The position numbers were made by a program, and so were the translations under genes. A stretch of DNA of 64,000 nt. Origin: Bactericera cockerelli. Taxonomy: Eukaryota; Arthropoda; Insecta; Hemiptera; Triozidae. Location of the stretch: the NCBI GenBank assembly GCA_024516035.1, contig CM044964.1, positions 16,807,084 through 16,871,083 on the forward strand. Direction: 5' to 3'. The notes below the pieces were generated by a model that was given only the letters and a program-made list of their open reading frames with translations, made no database searches and had not been told where the DNA came from. Shown piece by piece: positions 34,729 to 46,400 of this stretch. Numbering within the stretch: the stretch's first letter is position 1; every line of letters begins with the position of its first letter.

Positions 34729-34960
34729 GTCTGGCTGGGGGACTATAAACAGGGAGTAGACCAGCAGTCTGGCTGGGGGACTATAAACAGGGAGTAGACC
34801 AGCAGTCTGGCTGGGGGACTATAATCAGGGAGTAGACCAGCATTGGCTTGGTTCTGGGGGCCCTTGTCAATTATTAGCCTCCTTGTATAGACAGTGGTAG
34901 AGGTGCTAAGTCATTACTCCACTGTCTGGCTACCATCGTTCACGATGACGCCACCCTATA
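34729..34960 (+). repeat. 38-bp triplication plus dispersed block shared with 39759-39908
   Basis: GTCTGGCTGGGGGACTATAA then ACAGGGAGTAGACCAGCA occurs at 34729, 34767 and 34805. The adjoining TTGGCTTGGTTCTGGGGGCC ... CATCGTTCACGATGACG block is found again at 39795-39905 after a single copy of the same 38-mer. Confidence 0.8.
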
Positions 34961-35038
34961 ATGATGAAATGGACATAATGTACAATACAAATAATTATTT
35001 AAACTATGAAAAAAATGGAAACAATATATACAATAATA

Positions 35039-36490
35039 CAGGGTGGACCAAAAAAACGTTTACACCCGTTAATGGTAGATTACTGACGACATTTCCAGGC
35101 CGGATCTGCAATCCGTTTTTTCGGATTCGCCTTCGTAACTGCACAAAGTGATTTTTTGCAACTTTCCGAAAAAGTCCGACTTTGGCTTATTCTTCAGGTC
35201 AGTACTTTTTTCCTGTTTAAGATGAGTTGATTCTGAACAATTTTGCAGAAAGCCAACAATATTTCGATGTTTCTAGCTACACTACTTTGTTTTTTACGAT
35301 TTGGTTTGTCATATTTTTTTACACCTGAACAGAAAAAAAACACCCAAAAAAACTTTTTTACTAAATAAAACACTCGACATTTGTCCGAACAAATGTTGGC
35401 ACAGACATGGGCAAGTTTGATAAAAGTTGGCGGCCGCCACGAGGATGCTAAAAAATAATTTTTCGATTTTTTATCACGTGATCTTCTGGGAAAAATGATT
35501 AGATGTTTGCCAAAAACTCTTCAAAAATCCTAAGAGTTTTCTAGCTGTAGACTGTGTAAGGGCGTCTTGTATTGTTTACATAAATTGTTTACATTGCTTT
35601 TTTTGAAAACCGCGGTCTCACATGCCTTCATCAGCCAGTTTAGGAAAATTCAAATGATAAATTTCGTGCTTCTCAGATTGTCAGTGGTGTTAGCTAGATG
35701 TGGTAGTGCTAAAAGTGTAAGATGCATGACCGAGGTTCAATTCTCGACGGTCAATATTATTTTAATTATCAAAAAAATCTGATGGAATATTTTATTCATA
35801 CCTGTATCTGACCTGTTGTAACACCAACAACTTATGGTTTTTTTGGGGGTAATACCATCTGTAAATTGAGTTATCTCAGATACTATTGGTATCAAAATAC
35901 ACATAATTATTATTCATGTAAGCCCCTGAGAGACTGCCTTGATAATGTAAGGATGGTTTTTCTTATGCTTCCCTACGAGAGAAAAAAAAAACTAGCGAAT
36001 TTTCCAAACGAAAATAGAGGTTATGAAATAAATCCAGGTAAATATGTAGGTAGGTTCTTCTATCATAAACAATACTAATTAAATAACACATATTTACCGA
36101 TTGCCAAGTCTTAATAGAAGTCTTGAAAAAAACAAGATAATATTTTGAAAATTAATAAACTTTTGCAGTCTTTATTATGTTTTATACTATTTTGATATAA
36201 ACAAAAAGGTATTTTAAAAAACATTTTGTGTTAGTATGTTCAATGAGAAACGATTAGACGCGCACGATTAGCTCAGTGGTAAGCTAGTCTACCCGGTCCG
36301 AACGCCAGAGACAGCAAAAAATTCATGACTACATAATAAAAAAGACTGTTGCCATTTTTTATTTAGCCATAGTACACACTATGGATTCTCCTCACACAAT
36401 TTTATGAAACCAATGGTGACTTTAGTACCTTAGTTCTAACTCAGAACTGTCTTTCCACCTTCTTGCCTTTCTCTCTCTTTCGCTCTCTGC

Positions 36491-36522
<32 letters not shown>

Positions 36523-37484
36523 TCTCAATTCCCTTAGAGGAACTGTTGGAAGTGGCGTCCACCTTCCTGGATGCAAAGGTTGAACCTCTTCATCATGTTC
36601 CGTCGAATGTTGCGGAAGATTCCAGATTTTTCTGTCAGATCATCGAATGCCAACAGGATTCTTGCTACCAGATTCTGCTACTCTTGCGTCTCCACTGGTA
36701 TTTCGTAAACTATGTTTTTCACGTGATCCCAAATGTTCCTGTTGGCAGCTCCATATGCTAAATGCATATCCAAATAATAATAATAATTATGTAACTTGTA
36801 CTAAAAAAACTCAAGTAGTTTAAAGATAATATTTCATAGAATGCAGAAAAATATGCTTGAAAACTATCATCGAGAAACAAACAATCATTCATTTGACTGG
36901 CCTTTAATTAATTCCAAGGAAAATAATTATCAGACATAAATAGCTAATTACTCTTTGAGTACAAGACGACCCTACACGGTCAACACTTTTAAGATTTTGA
37001 ACATCTTTTTTTGAGACTTACCTGGTTCGTTTTCCCAGAAGATTACGTGATAAAAAATCGTAAAATTATTTTTTAGCATCCTTGGGTTGGCCGCCAACTT
37101 TTATCAAACTTGCCCATGTCTGTGCCAAAATTTGCTCGGGCAAATCTTGAGTGTTTCAAAGTGTAAAAAAATTACATGAGAATTTTTTTTCTATTCAGGT
37201 GTCAAAAAAGATGCCAAACCAAACCGTAAAAAACAAAGTAGTGTAGCTAGAAACATCGAAATTTTGTTGGCTTTCTGCAGAAATGTTCAGAATCAACTCA
37301 TCTTAAACAGGAAAAAAGTTCTGACCTGAAGAATAAGCCAAAGTCGGACTTTTTCAGAAAGTTGCAAAAAATCACTTTGTGCAGTTATAAAGGCGAATCC
37401 GAAAAAACGGATTGCAGATCCGTCCTAGAAATGTCGTCAGTAATCTACCATTAACGGGTGTAAATGTTTTTTTGGTCCACCCTG
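35039..37484. mobile_element. Tc1/mariner-superfamily element with ~460-bp inverted repeats
   Basis: Flanked by TA on both sides. The left end CAGGGTGGACCAAAAAAACG is mirrored by the right end, and complementarity extends about 460 bp (35039-35505 against 37025-37484). Flanking sequence on both sides is family D, so it inserted into such a copy. It contains a broken transposase tail on the minus strand and SINE-like bits (35695-35755, 36260-36310). Confidence 0.8.
36534..36770 (-). pseudogene. Transposase C-terminal remnant (Tc1/mariner type)
   Basis: The minus-strand reading contains NIWDHVKNIVYEIPVETQE, an in-frame stop, then NLVARILLAFDDLTEKSG and RRNMMKRFNLCIQEGGRHFQ before a TAA. The order WD.VK..VY..P..T followed by R....R...CI...GG.HF is the usual C-terminal end of Tc1/mariner-like transposases found in arthropods. 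The internal stop and loss of the catalytic core make it dead. It lies inside the TA-flanked element, fitting its classification. Confidence 0.7.
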
Positions 37485-37719
37485 TATAAAAAGAATAGAA
37501 ACATATGTCCTAACTAAAGGGCGGGGTTATTGCCTATGGTAATCTGTAGTTATGTATAGGGACAGGTAAGTACATTGCAACCATGTGTGCAGTAGTTATG
37601 TACAGGCTCCCATAGCCTACGCCAGTCCATACACCACTATAGACACTGTTGAGACATTGAGACGTTCCCCTTAACAATAGTAATATATGGAGTTTTTATG
37701 CACGCGGAATAATAATAAT

Positions 37720-37770
37720 AATAATAATAACCGGAAGTAATGCGAAAGCGGTTCCGGGGCAAAATTACCA
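37720..37770 (+). repeat. SINE tail fragment
   Basis: GGAAGTAATGCGAAAGCGGT then TCCGGGGCAAAATTACC matches the end of the SINE at 10310-10480. Confidence 0.5.
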
Positions 37771-37784
37771 TAAAAAAATAACAC

Positions 37785-37985
37785 ACTTTAGTGGAGGGTA
37801 ACCACTAAGCGAGGTTAATGCTCAAAGCATTTTCTGCCACTTAACCCTCAGAGTCTTATTATTATGTGGTCAAAAATCAAATTTATCAGAAAAATTCATG
37901 CACCGGGTGAGATTCGAACCAACGGATCCCTACGCTACCTGGACTACCAGACTAGCGCGTTAACCAATTGACTACCAGTGCACAG
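37785..37985 (-). mobile_element. tRNA-derived SINE, family A
   Basis: The minus strand reads a tRNA-like head starting GCACTGGTAGTCAATTGGTT with B-box GGTTCGAATC, then the family body to CTCCACTAAAGTGTG. The sense copy is at 30246. Confidence 0.75.
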
Positions 37986-38007
37986 AAGACCTTCATGTCT
38001 CAAGTAT

Positions 38008-38250
38008 GACTTATTTTTTTTTTTTTTTTTTTTTTAGTGGGGTTTAACGTCGCTTTCAACTGCCATGGTCATATCACACTTTCTTTATTATAATTTGGGT
38101 TTAACGTGGCTTTCTACTGCATGGTCATATTACCAAAGGGGATTTTCCCCTCTATTCGCTGTAAATTCACGAACCAGCTCCTCAAATAAACCTCACCCAG
38201 ACTGAGTAGGCTAGGGGGAATAGCCAGCATTTTTATTTATTCACACTTTA
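38008..38250 (-). repeat. Poly(A) SINE, family C, 5'-truncated, plus a relative
   Basis: A T-run (38012-38036) precedes GTGGGGTTTAACGTCGCTTT, the complement of the family C 3' end. A related unit starting GGGTTTAACGTGGCTTTCTA follows and is repeated at 38436-38580. Confidence 0.65.
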
Positions 38251-38420
38251 TTTTTTTTACAAAACAATCATCAACACAACAAAAAATAACAATAAATTAT
38301 ATAAAAAAAAAACTTAGAAGTATGTACAAAAAGAAATAAAGATTAATATTAATTTTTAATTACAATTGTTTTGTAATCCGGGGCGAAGTTAATTCCTTAG
38401 GCATTCTCTGCCACTTAAAT
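38251..38420 (-). repeat. Family D element
   Basis: Starts in TTATTTATTCACACTTTATT and ends in GGGGCGAAGTTAATTCCTTA, GGCATTCTCTGCCACT. Confidence 0.6.
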
Positions 38421-38422
38421 TT

Positions 38423-38580
38423 TTTTATTCTAATTTGGGTTTAACGTGGCTTTCTACTGCATGGTCATATTACCAAAGGGGATTTCCCCCTCTGTTCGCT
38501 GGAAATTCACAAACCAGCTCCTCAAGTAAACCTCACCCAGCCTGAGTGAGGTAGGGAATAGCTAGCATCACGAGGGTTAT
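38423..38580 (-). repeat. Family C relative
   Basis: GGGTTTAACGTGGCTTTCTA, CTGCATGGTCATATTACC, then AACCTCACCCAGCCTGAG. It is near-identical to the unit at 38094-38250, so the pair may come from a local duplication. Confidence 0.6.
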
Positions 38581-38594
38581 AATTATTCAACAAT

Positions 38595-38715
38595 TTTAGA
38601 TCAATCTTTATTTACAATTTTTTATATACAGGTGCAGTCAAAAGGTATAATTAATTAAATATAAACAAAGTTTGATCAAGGGTGGTGATAATGCCTTTGG
38701 CATTCTCTTCCTGAA
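38595..38715 (-). repeat. Family D fragment
   Basis: Ends in AGGGTGGTGATAATGCCTTT then GGCATTCTCTTCC, a diverged form of the family core. It lies about 40 bp upstream of the next exon. Confidence 0.5.
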
Positions 38716-38753
38716 TGACCATTCTTCTAATCTGAATGGTCCCCCCCCCCCAG

Positions 38754-38916
38754 GTATACTCCCTCTCCACCCACCCCTACGGGTGTCGCGTGATCCAGCG
38801 CATCCTGGAGCACTGCACCCCAGACCAGGTGGCGCCCATACTGGAGGAGCTGCACAGCAATCTGGACCAGCTCATTCAGGACCAGTACGGGAACTATGTG
38901 ATTCAGCATGTGCTCG
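38754..38916 (+). CDS. pum: pumilio exon w11: PUF repeats 5 and 6
   Basis: The acceptor is a C-run then CAG at 38751-38753 and the donor GTGAGT at 38917. It reads [20 protein letters not shown] and ends [15 protein letters not shown]. Repeat 5 keeps C-R..Q and repeat 6 N-Y..Q. Length is 163 nt; it exits in phase 1. Confidence 0.97.
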
Positions 38917-39164
38917 GTGAGTGTACCAACACTTGGGGTTGTATGCAGAGTCCTCACTGTAGGGATGCTTGGGTCTTTTGTCTCTTCAGCTGATTTTGTT
39001 ATTGAGAGACGTTTGTTTAAAGCGTCTGTGCACATGTGCAATCAGATGTTTCTTTAATAAATAATTGTCAAGGTCGAAGTATTCCCTATAGCAAGCTCGA
39101 GACTACCCTACAGTGAACCCTATAGGGATTACAAAATCGTCTCTGCATACCTACCTAAGTATAA

Positions 39165-39440
39165 TCATAATAATAACATCGTCATATTTATACTCGTACT
39201 GCCCTTATTAAGACTAATTAGTCCTACTATTCCAGCAGTAATCTCAAGACGTATTTTTATGTGGTCCAAATCTTTGGATAACTTGTCATGTCCCGGCTGT
39301 GTTTCGAACCCACAACCCCTGAAATACCAGGCAGAGACCTTGACCACTTAACTTTACTAAATCTACGCTGAATCCGGGACTTGAACCACCGACCTTCAGG
39401 TAACAAGTCCGCCGCCCTATCGATCAAGGTACTGAGGTCG
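39165..39440 (-). repeat. Family B SINE and adjacent family E tRNA-like head
   Basis: 39165-39360 on the minus strand gives the B-box GGGTTCGAAACACAGCC and body GCTTACTGCTGGAATAG-type (diverged) of family B. 39365-39440 gives a second head with GCGGCGGACTTGTTACC and GGTTCAAGTCCCGG. Neither folds as an intact tRNA by eye. Confidence 0.6.
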
Positions 39441-39539
39441 GTAAGAAACCACTACTAACTTGTGTTGGTTACTTTTCAATAAAGGTTAGATAGAAACCAT
39501 CACTCCCCCAGTTGTAGGCAAGATGGCAACTAATATTGT

Positions 39540-39602
39540 TTTTTTTTTTTTTTTAAGTGGGGGGTTTAACGTCGCTTTCAACTGCCATGGTCATATCACG
39601 AC
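39540..39602 (-). repeat. Family C SINE 3' end
   Basis: A T-run, then AAGTGGGGGGTTTAACGTCG and CCATGGTCATATCACGACGG, the reverse complement of the poly(A)-proximal end of family C. Confidence 0.7.
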
Positions 39603-40077
39603 GGCTAATATTGTAATTTCTTAAAAATATCGCTCTTCTACCAATATTTTAATTTCTTAGAAATAATCAAATTGAACTTGAACATTGCCTCGTATGTCTG
39701 TTATAGGTATAAAGAAAATATCTCGTATTTTTGTTATTTTGATCTCGTAAGGTACTGGTCTGGCTGAGGGACTCTAAACAGGGAGTAGACCAGCATTGGC
39801 TTGGTTCTGGGGCCCTTGTCAATTATTAGCCTCCTTGTGAAGACAGTGGTAGAAGTGCTGAGTCATTCCTCCACTGTCGAGCTACCATCGTTCACGATGA
39901 CGTCACCCTTTTGTCAGCTTTTGTCATTATTAAGTTATTATCTGTTATTTTCTTTCTTATGTGCTTTATGGTTTTATCATTTTTATTATTATTTTTATTT
40001 TGGGTACTTTCTTTATTGATATTATTTAAAGAATCCATAGTTTTATATTAATAAAACGTTTGTTGTTCGTCCCGCAG

Positions 40078-40246
40078 AGCACGGGAAGCCGGAGGACAAG
40101 TCTGTCCTGATCAACGCGGTGCGTGGGAAGGTGCTCTCCCTCTCCCAGCACAAGTTCGCGAGCAACGTGGTGGAGAAGTGTGTGACCCACGCCACGCGGG
40201 CGGAGCGCGCCCTGCTCATCGAGGAGGTGTGCCAGTTCAACGACAA
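40078..40246 (+). CDS. pum: pumilio exon w12: end of PUF repeat 6 and repeat 7
   Basis: The acceptor is CCCGCAG at 40071-40077 and the donor GTGAGT at 40247. It reads [20 protein letters not shown] then [20 protein letters not shown]. Repeat 7 keeps the S-N..E triad that contacts the G of UGU. It exits in phase 2. Confidence 0.97.
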
Positions 40247-40716
40247 GTGAGTGCCCCGCCCCCCGCCCTTTTCTATTTCCATTGAATAAGTTTTTCTATA
40301 CCATTTTTATTATTATTTTACTTTTTATTTTTTTTATCCACTAGTCCTGAAAATGTATCAGAGTTACCTTTACCTTTATCTACCACCTGATTTTATCAAT
40401 GTAATTTTTATATCTTTTAACTCTTCCTTGATATATCATGTTTTACCTTTATCTACCACCTGATTTTATCAATGTAATTTTTATATCTTTTAACTCTTCC
40501 TTGATATATCATGTACCTTGTACCTAGCGCACATACAAAAATGTATAATAAATGCTAAAATATAAAAAAAAATTGAAAGGTTTTCATTGACTTTGCTTTG
40601 TGAGGAGTACAGTGGAACCTCTGGATATCGCAGAACTAGATTTAGTATAAGGGAAAACTTGATATGAGAAAGAATAGACATAGTTTTTTCAAGTGAAATT
40701 TGGGTCTGTAATAATA

Positions 40717-40918
40717 ATAATGCCTTATTTATACCGCCTGATTAGGACTATTAACGTCCCATCATTCCAGCAGTAAGCCCAACAAGACATATTATTATGT
40801 GGTAAAAATCCCAAATGGGAGGATAACTTGTCATGTCCCGGCTGGGTTTCGAACCCACGACATCTGGAATCTCTGAATTCACAGAGTGCCGCCTTTACCA
40901 CTGAGCTACCGGGACAGA
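40717..40918 (-). mobile_element. tRNA-derived SINE, family B (best copy)
   Basis: The minus strand reads TGTCCCGGTAGCTCAGTGGT, AAAGGCGGCACTCTGTGAAT, GGGTTTCGAAACCC-type B-box region, GCCGGGACATGACAAGTTAT, then GGCTTACTGCTGGAATGATG and GGACGTTAATAGTCCTAATC, ending in ATAAATAAGGCATTATTATT. The A and B boxes and tail are in the order expected of a tRNA-SINE. Confidence 0.8.
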
Positions 40919-40982
40919 CCTGGATATAAAAGAAGAAAATTCCTGGTTCCTTAAGTTCTCTTATATCCAGGTTCGGCTGTAA

Positions 40983-41175
40983 TAGTAATATCACTGCCTT
41001 ATTTATACTGCTCGACTAGGACTAACTAATAAGTCCCATTCTTGCAGTAAGCCCAAGACGTATTATCATGTAGTCAAATTCCCTAATGGGAGAATAACTT
41101 ACCTGACCCGGCTAGGTTTGGAACGCGCGACCTCTGGATTACCAGACCGACGCTTTGACCACTACCGGGACTGAC
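40983..41175 (-). repeat. tRNA-derived SINE, family B (diverged)
   Basis: Same order of blocks as 40717-40918, but with a degenerate head (GTCAAAGCGTCGGTCTGGTA) and AACCTAGCCGGGTCAGG. Confidence 0.7.
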
Positions 41176-41453
41176 TGGAAAGACACCCCTACAATTGATT
41201 CTGAAATTTTCTATAAAAAAAACACCTTGTATCTTTTAGGGCGGAATTAATAGACAACATCAATAACTTAAGTGGTTGGTAAGTGTCGGTTTTCCCTATC
41301 TTACACAGTACGCAATCCGTGACTTAGCGCCACAGAGGTACTACAAAAACGTCTATTTATTTCGCCCTTGATGTGCTAGAATTTGAAATTCACTTCTTGA
41401 GAAAAATGAAAGGAAGGCTTGGCTAATGTTGACACTCTTGGTCCTCCCCGCAG

Positions 41454-41718
41454 CGCCCTGAACATCATGATGAAGGACCAGTACGCCAACTACGTGGTGC
41501 AGAAGATGCTGGACGTGTGCGAGCCCGCCCAGCGCAAGATCCTCATGCACAAGATCAAGCCCCACTTCACCTCGCTCAAGAAGTACACCTACGGCAAGCA
41601 CATCATCGCCAAGCTGGAGAAATACTTCATGAAGGCCCCGCCCTCCGGGGTGCCGCCCGCCCATGTGGTGCCCGACCTGGGCCCCATCGGACCCCCGCCC
41701 ACCAACGGGGTCATGTAA
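41454..41718 (+). CDS. pum: pumilio last exon w13: PUF repeat 8 and C-terminus
   Basis: The acceptor is CCCGCAG at 41447-41453 and the stop TAA at 41716-41718. It reads [20 protein letters not shown], then [18 protein letters not shown] and ends [13 protein letters not shown]. Repeat 8 keeps [20 protein letters not shown] and the LGPIGPP-TNG tail are hallmarks of metazoan Pumilio C-termini, including the fly protein. No frame problem is seen in the last four exons. Confidence 0.98.
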
Positions 41719-44700
41719 GCCGCCCGCCGCCCCTTGGCTCTCTGCTTCGATGACCTCACACCCCGCCCCCCGCCCGTGGCTTTGCGGAACATTTTCGAAA
41801 CTCATGCCTCTTGAAAGGTTTAGACACTTTCCCACCTCTGAACGGCTTGACGATCTTTCTCGCAAATTGAGTTTGGGTTTATTCAGTGCACAAGCACTTG
41901 TTTGAAAACCTTGTCGAATGCATGGGTCTGTCTGTGTAGTTAAATATTTCCTTGTCTAATGCATGGGTCTGCTGTGTAGTGGAATATTTCCTGCCCGAGC
42001 GCGGGTGGGTGAGGACTGGTCTGAGGGAACAGAGAGACGTGGCAGAGAAAAGTAGACAAGTTGGGGAAATTTATGTTTGAAATTCAGAAGAGTCTCCTCT
42101 CCCCCGGGATGAGTGAGGGGGAGGAGTTCCTGTCTTGTTGAAGGTGGGGAGTGGTGTCCCATGCAGGCGACAGCGATTTCATTGGAAAGCGTTGAGTAAA
42201 ACAGCCGTGGACTCATGGTCCGGATTGTTTATTAAAGCGTTTTTCTACGAAGTTGTATAACTCGGTTAAACACTATGCAACTGACACTCGCTCCCTACCC
42301 TAGAGAAATGACAGAACTGAATGATGGTGACTGCTCCACAAAATGGGATAGTTTTTCGAATGCTTTGATTCTTTTATAGAGTTCTCTCTTTTTCTCTCAT
42401 GTTTTTTGGAGCTATTCATTTTGATTGGAAAGTATATAATTTATTTTTCCCCTCCGGTATTGATAACTGATTAAATAAATTTAGTTAGTACCTACATTAT
42501 ATAAATATTGTAATTTGTAAGAAAATATTGTAATATTTAAATTTGTTTCATAAAATATAAAAGCATATTATCCTCATTTTTAAATAATAATTATAAATAT
42601 TTACTATTATATGAGTTTGAGGTTGACAAGATTGTTGATGTTTCAATATACGGACAAGAATAGAAAGGGTATATAGGTCTCGCGTGACAAAAGCATTTGG
42701 TAGAAGTGAGTTGTTATTTATGAAATTCTCACAAAATTATGTTGCTTTTGTAGTTGTGTTTACAAATGTATAAATGTTGACATATAATCAACTACCTTAG
42801 CAAATGATTTAAATTAACACACCATATTATAGATTTGCTTATAACATCTCAGATTTTAATCTTTTAAAATAAATCAATTTTGAATATGAGCATTATCAAC
42901 TTAACAAATTGTTTTACTCCACATTTAGTCTACCTTGCCATCAGAATAACAAGGTAAATTGTACACATGTAGATTTATTTATATTTATCGATTGAATATT
43001 TCAAATGTACGAAATTTGATTTTGGTTATCTCCAGTTTTCTATCCTGTTAAGTAGGAGAGTTGGTTGTATGATGAAATGTGATCAGTGTGAATGATGATC
43101 AGTAAGAGAAGATGGGAATTGACACGTTTCTTGTTACAAGCATGCCAGATAATGCATTCATGTAGTTAAAATTAATTTTAAATATTTTAATATACTCTTA
43201 TGATATTCTTATTGGAGCTGTTATCTTGGTGTTGTGTGTGATTTATTTTTAATTTTCTGTTATCTGTCCCATCCTATCATACATGATCAGTACAGTACAT
43301 TAATACTAAATTTTATTAGAGGATGTGAGATATTTCTTTTAATTTCACAATTTATTCTACGATAAAATTTTACTGCTAGCCAATCACTGGTCATAGCTGG
43401 AAACTTGAGCAATTGCCCATGTTGAAGAATGTTGGAGTGTCATCTGTTGGTCCTCTTAAGAAAAGTTCTTCAACTATCTCTCGTGTCTCTTAATAAATTT
43501 ATCCAACTTGGCCCCCTTGTTTGAATGAATTAGTTGTGTGGTTTTGATTTCTCTTTTCTAACTCATTTGGTGATTTATTTCATAATTAAATGATAATTAT
43601 TATTCATTGTGAAAGTCGAAGAAGTTTTGGCAACTGGTTAAAATTGAATGTGATGTGTGACACGGCTGTTTTATATCTCATGAAATTTGTTACATGTCTC
43701 AAACTATAACTATAGCACACCTTAGTGTTATAATTATGTTGATTGAGTAATCTAAGAGGAATTTTATCGTATCATACCTCCTTTAGCTGCATTCAAATTT
43801 AATATTTTTTCTTTGTCTGGATGAACCACGAGATATACCAACATTTCTTACAACAGCTCGACATAGCTTCCATGATTAGAATTTGAATATAAAATTCTTG
43901 GGGAAAAATCTCCAATTTCCACCCACCCTCTTCATTTTCATCATCATCAAAAAAATATTTTAATTGAAAAATAAGTTGAAAATCTTGTTGCTTTATCTTT
44001 CCCATGTATAAAAGTGATGTGTACATTGATCAAATAGAAGAACTGAATATTTTTGTGTGTATGTAAATCATAGCTAGAAATACAGATTGAACACATTTTT
44101 TGCATAGTCAACTTATGAAGTAGTTAAATCTAATTTGTAAATTGCAATACACTATTTTTAGAACATTAATATATGTATTTTTTTTTATTTATTTTTTACA
44201 TCTTGCACTGAGCAGCGCTGGACCTTTTGATGCAGTACCATGGGAATGAAAATTATAAATCTGTGTTATTCCTGTTGCACTAAACTACACGTAACATAAG
44301 TAGAACTAATTTGTGCTTTATTTAGACTTTGTAATAGATGACTTAGTTATTTTGTGGAGGCTTATAAAAGTAAAAACAATTTGTAACTTTCCACTCATTG
44401 CCTGTTTTTCTAATAATGTTCTAACACTTATACTGACATTATACTAAGGTTGTGCTTTCACGGGCAAAACATTTCTTTTTCGAGAGATTGACTGATGGAT
44501 AGTTGATAAATAAGGCCAGCCATCCCCGTTAAATATATTTAAATAATGCAAGACTTGGTATCACAGTGTGCTTTCTTCATACATATACCTGGCACTTTGT
44601 TCTAACCGACATTAATGAAATTCATTTTTAATTATGTGCAAGTCATCAGAGCTTTGTTTAGAAAGGCATCAAATGACGGGGCGTCTTTTAGTACTGCTCA

Positions 44701-46400
44701 AACTTCTTTTCAAATATGTCCATGATAAATCTGCAATACTAGAGATAGCTGTCTGTACGTTATTTTTGGTAGTATTTTTGTAATCAAGTCCAAAATTAAA
44801 AAAAGGTAAACAATATCAAGAGCGGCGAAATAGAAATTAGAGTGCTTTGCTGAGTTACATTGAAATGATAGCGTAGAATCGTAGATTCTTCTAACTTAAT
44901 TATTTTGCATTGACATTTGTGACATTATTCTAAACAATATATTATTTTAAATTTAAAATTCAACATACCTACCTTTTAATTAAAATTATAATATTTTAAA
45001 TTACATTTCTTTATGAAGTATCTTAGTAACTATATTATGAATTATTATTATTACTGTTGGACATTTTATTTTCCTATTTTAAAAAGCAAAAAACATTACC
45101 GATATTATTGCGAACACAGGTTTAATAAAATAGCATATTTTTTTTGTTTATACTAATTGAATTTTTAGTTTCGTGAATTTTGTTTGAAAAAATTGTAATT
45201 ACAACACAAGTAGTGTCTACAATAATTGACATCGATGCTGAATAAGATTTTAGTATCATGAAATAGAAGTTTGGAATTTGTATTTATTCTAGGGCTTGGC
45301 GGTAAGGAAATGTTGTGGTAATATTGTTGAAACATAGACATTTAGCATACTTTATGAACACATAATTTCTCAAGGTCTCAAGTCCCTCCCCCTCCCTTCC
45401 CCGTTTATACTCCCCCTCCCTCCCTTTAGATTTTGTGATAAAAGAATTAAAGAAAAAACATGAAACGCTTAATTTTTTAATGAATTGTCTCCTTGTCCTT
45501 CTTCTGTCTCTCTTGTGTAGATTCTTCTCTTTTTGTTTCTTTTAGTTTTGTATAAATAGTGAAATCTGGACGCAGCTCAGACCCAGTAGAAATCAATTCC
45601 AAGATTCTTGGTGAGTCACCATCGGACGCTGTATAATTTGAAATGCATTTCTTGTACATACATAAAACAAAGTGAGCGGACGCCTTGACATACCTTGTAG
45701 ATAGTTAGCTCTCGGATGTATTCAATCTCAACACTCATTGATGATTTCATCCATAATATATTTTTTTAGTAATTTTTACGTTATCAATTCCATGTACATC
45801 TCTTTGTTAATTTAAAAAATACATTCAAGATACTTTTGTATAAAAGTCCACTGAAACATGTAGACAAAAATTGTAAAGACAAATAAATTGTTCCCGCCCC
45901 TTTCCTAACTTTGTAAAGACAATGAGTAGCATGTAATGTACATACACGATGTACATTAGAATCTTTTGTGAAGTCGTTCAACTAATATCTATATTATCTA
46001 ATTAAAAAAACTGCTAAATTACAGAAAGATTTTTTTATACTTTTATGTAAATTTTCCAAACTTGTAAAAACTGAAACCTGTTGGTTACAAAGCGTAAAAA
46101 TCATATGTAAAGTTGCTGTAGAGATATGTCTATTGTTTTTACTCTAGATTTTTATATTTTATTGTTTTATCTCGACCGAGAAACTGTGTGCTCAATGCTC
46201 AGCCTATAGGATGAAGAAAATTCCAAACTTCTATGTCGCGTGGGTAGCCTAATCCTTATTTCATTTGTATATTTCAGCACTCCCTGTAACATAACAATGA
46301 TCTTCTTTTTTAACAACAATGTATTTTTTGTTCATATTTATCCCCAAATAAAATGTCACCCATATAAAAAACAATAAAACTCAATATTTAGTGGCGAGTT
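41719..46400 (+). other. pum: pumilio 3' UTR (end approximate)
   Basis: AT-rich, repeat-poor sequence follows the stop. Poly(A) signals AATAAA are at 46347-46352 and 46373-46378, with another at 46904-46909. Several UGUANAU matches occur, including two exact UGUACAUA at 45653-45660 and 45937-45944. The transcript end cannot be fixed from sequence alone. Open frames here look random. Confidence 0.55.
46347..46378 (+). terminator. pum: Candidate polyadenylation signals
   Basis: Two AATAAA hexamers within 32 bp, in a background that is otherwise free of repeat families. The 46904 hexamer is an alternative. Confidence 0.4.

Larger units (their letters stand above)
34681..38753 (+). other. pumilio intron holding a nested Tc1/mariner-like element
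   Basis: Contains a 38-bp triplication (34729-34846), a segment shared with 39759-39908 (34824-34952), a 2.4-kb TIR element (35039-37484) inserted in a family D copy, tRNA-like and poly(A) SINE pieces, and a C-run acceptor. No other exon was seen. Confidence 0.7.
38917..40077 (+). other. pumilio intron with SINE copies
   Basis: Contains family B SINE (39165-39360), family E tRNA-like head (39365-39440), family C 3' end (39540-39602), and the dispersed block shared with 34729-34960 (39759-39908). Confidence 0.7.
40247..41453 (+). other. Last pumilio intron, with two family B SINEs
   Basis: A 64-bp direct duplication (40377-40440, 40441-40504), then antisense family B SINEs at 40717-40918 and 40983-41175. 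The remainder is unassigned. Confidence 0.7.
4684..41718 (+). other. pum: pumilio gene, 3' part, 13 exons visible
   Basis: Pumilio is a cytoplasmic PUF-family RNA-binding protein that recognises UGUANAUA in mRNA 3' UTRs and represses translation or promotes decay with partners such as Nanos and Brat (established knowledge). Exons placed here: 4684-4885, 9882-10036, 12334-12470, 20485-20636, 22276-22371, 25095-25213, 29152-29339, 30626-30821, 31926-32195, 34453-34680, 38754-38916, 40078-40246 and 41454-41718. Together they cover about 2.34 kb of coding sequence. The start codon and 5' exons lie left of the window or were not recognised. The exons are GC-rich with G/C-ending codons, in sharp contrast to the AT-rich introns. 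Splice phases agree throughout only if one base is missing at six places (see findings). PUF repeats 1-8 are all present. Confidence 0.93.

Noticed and set aside
41956..42216. 86-residue minus-strand open frame just after the pumilio stop
   Set aside because: In the pumilio 3' UTR, no motif, no splice or poly(A) context.
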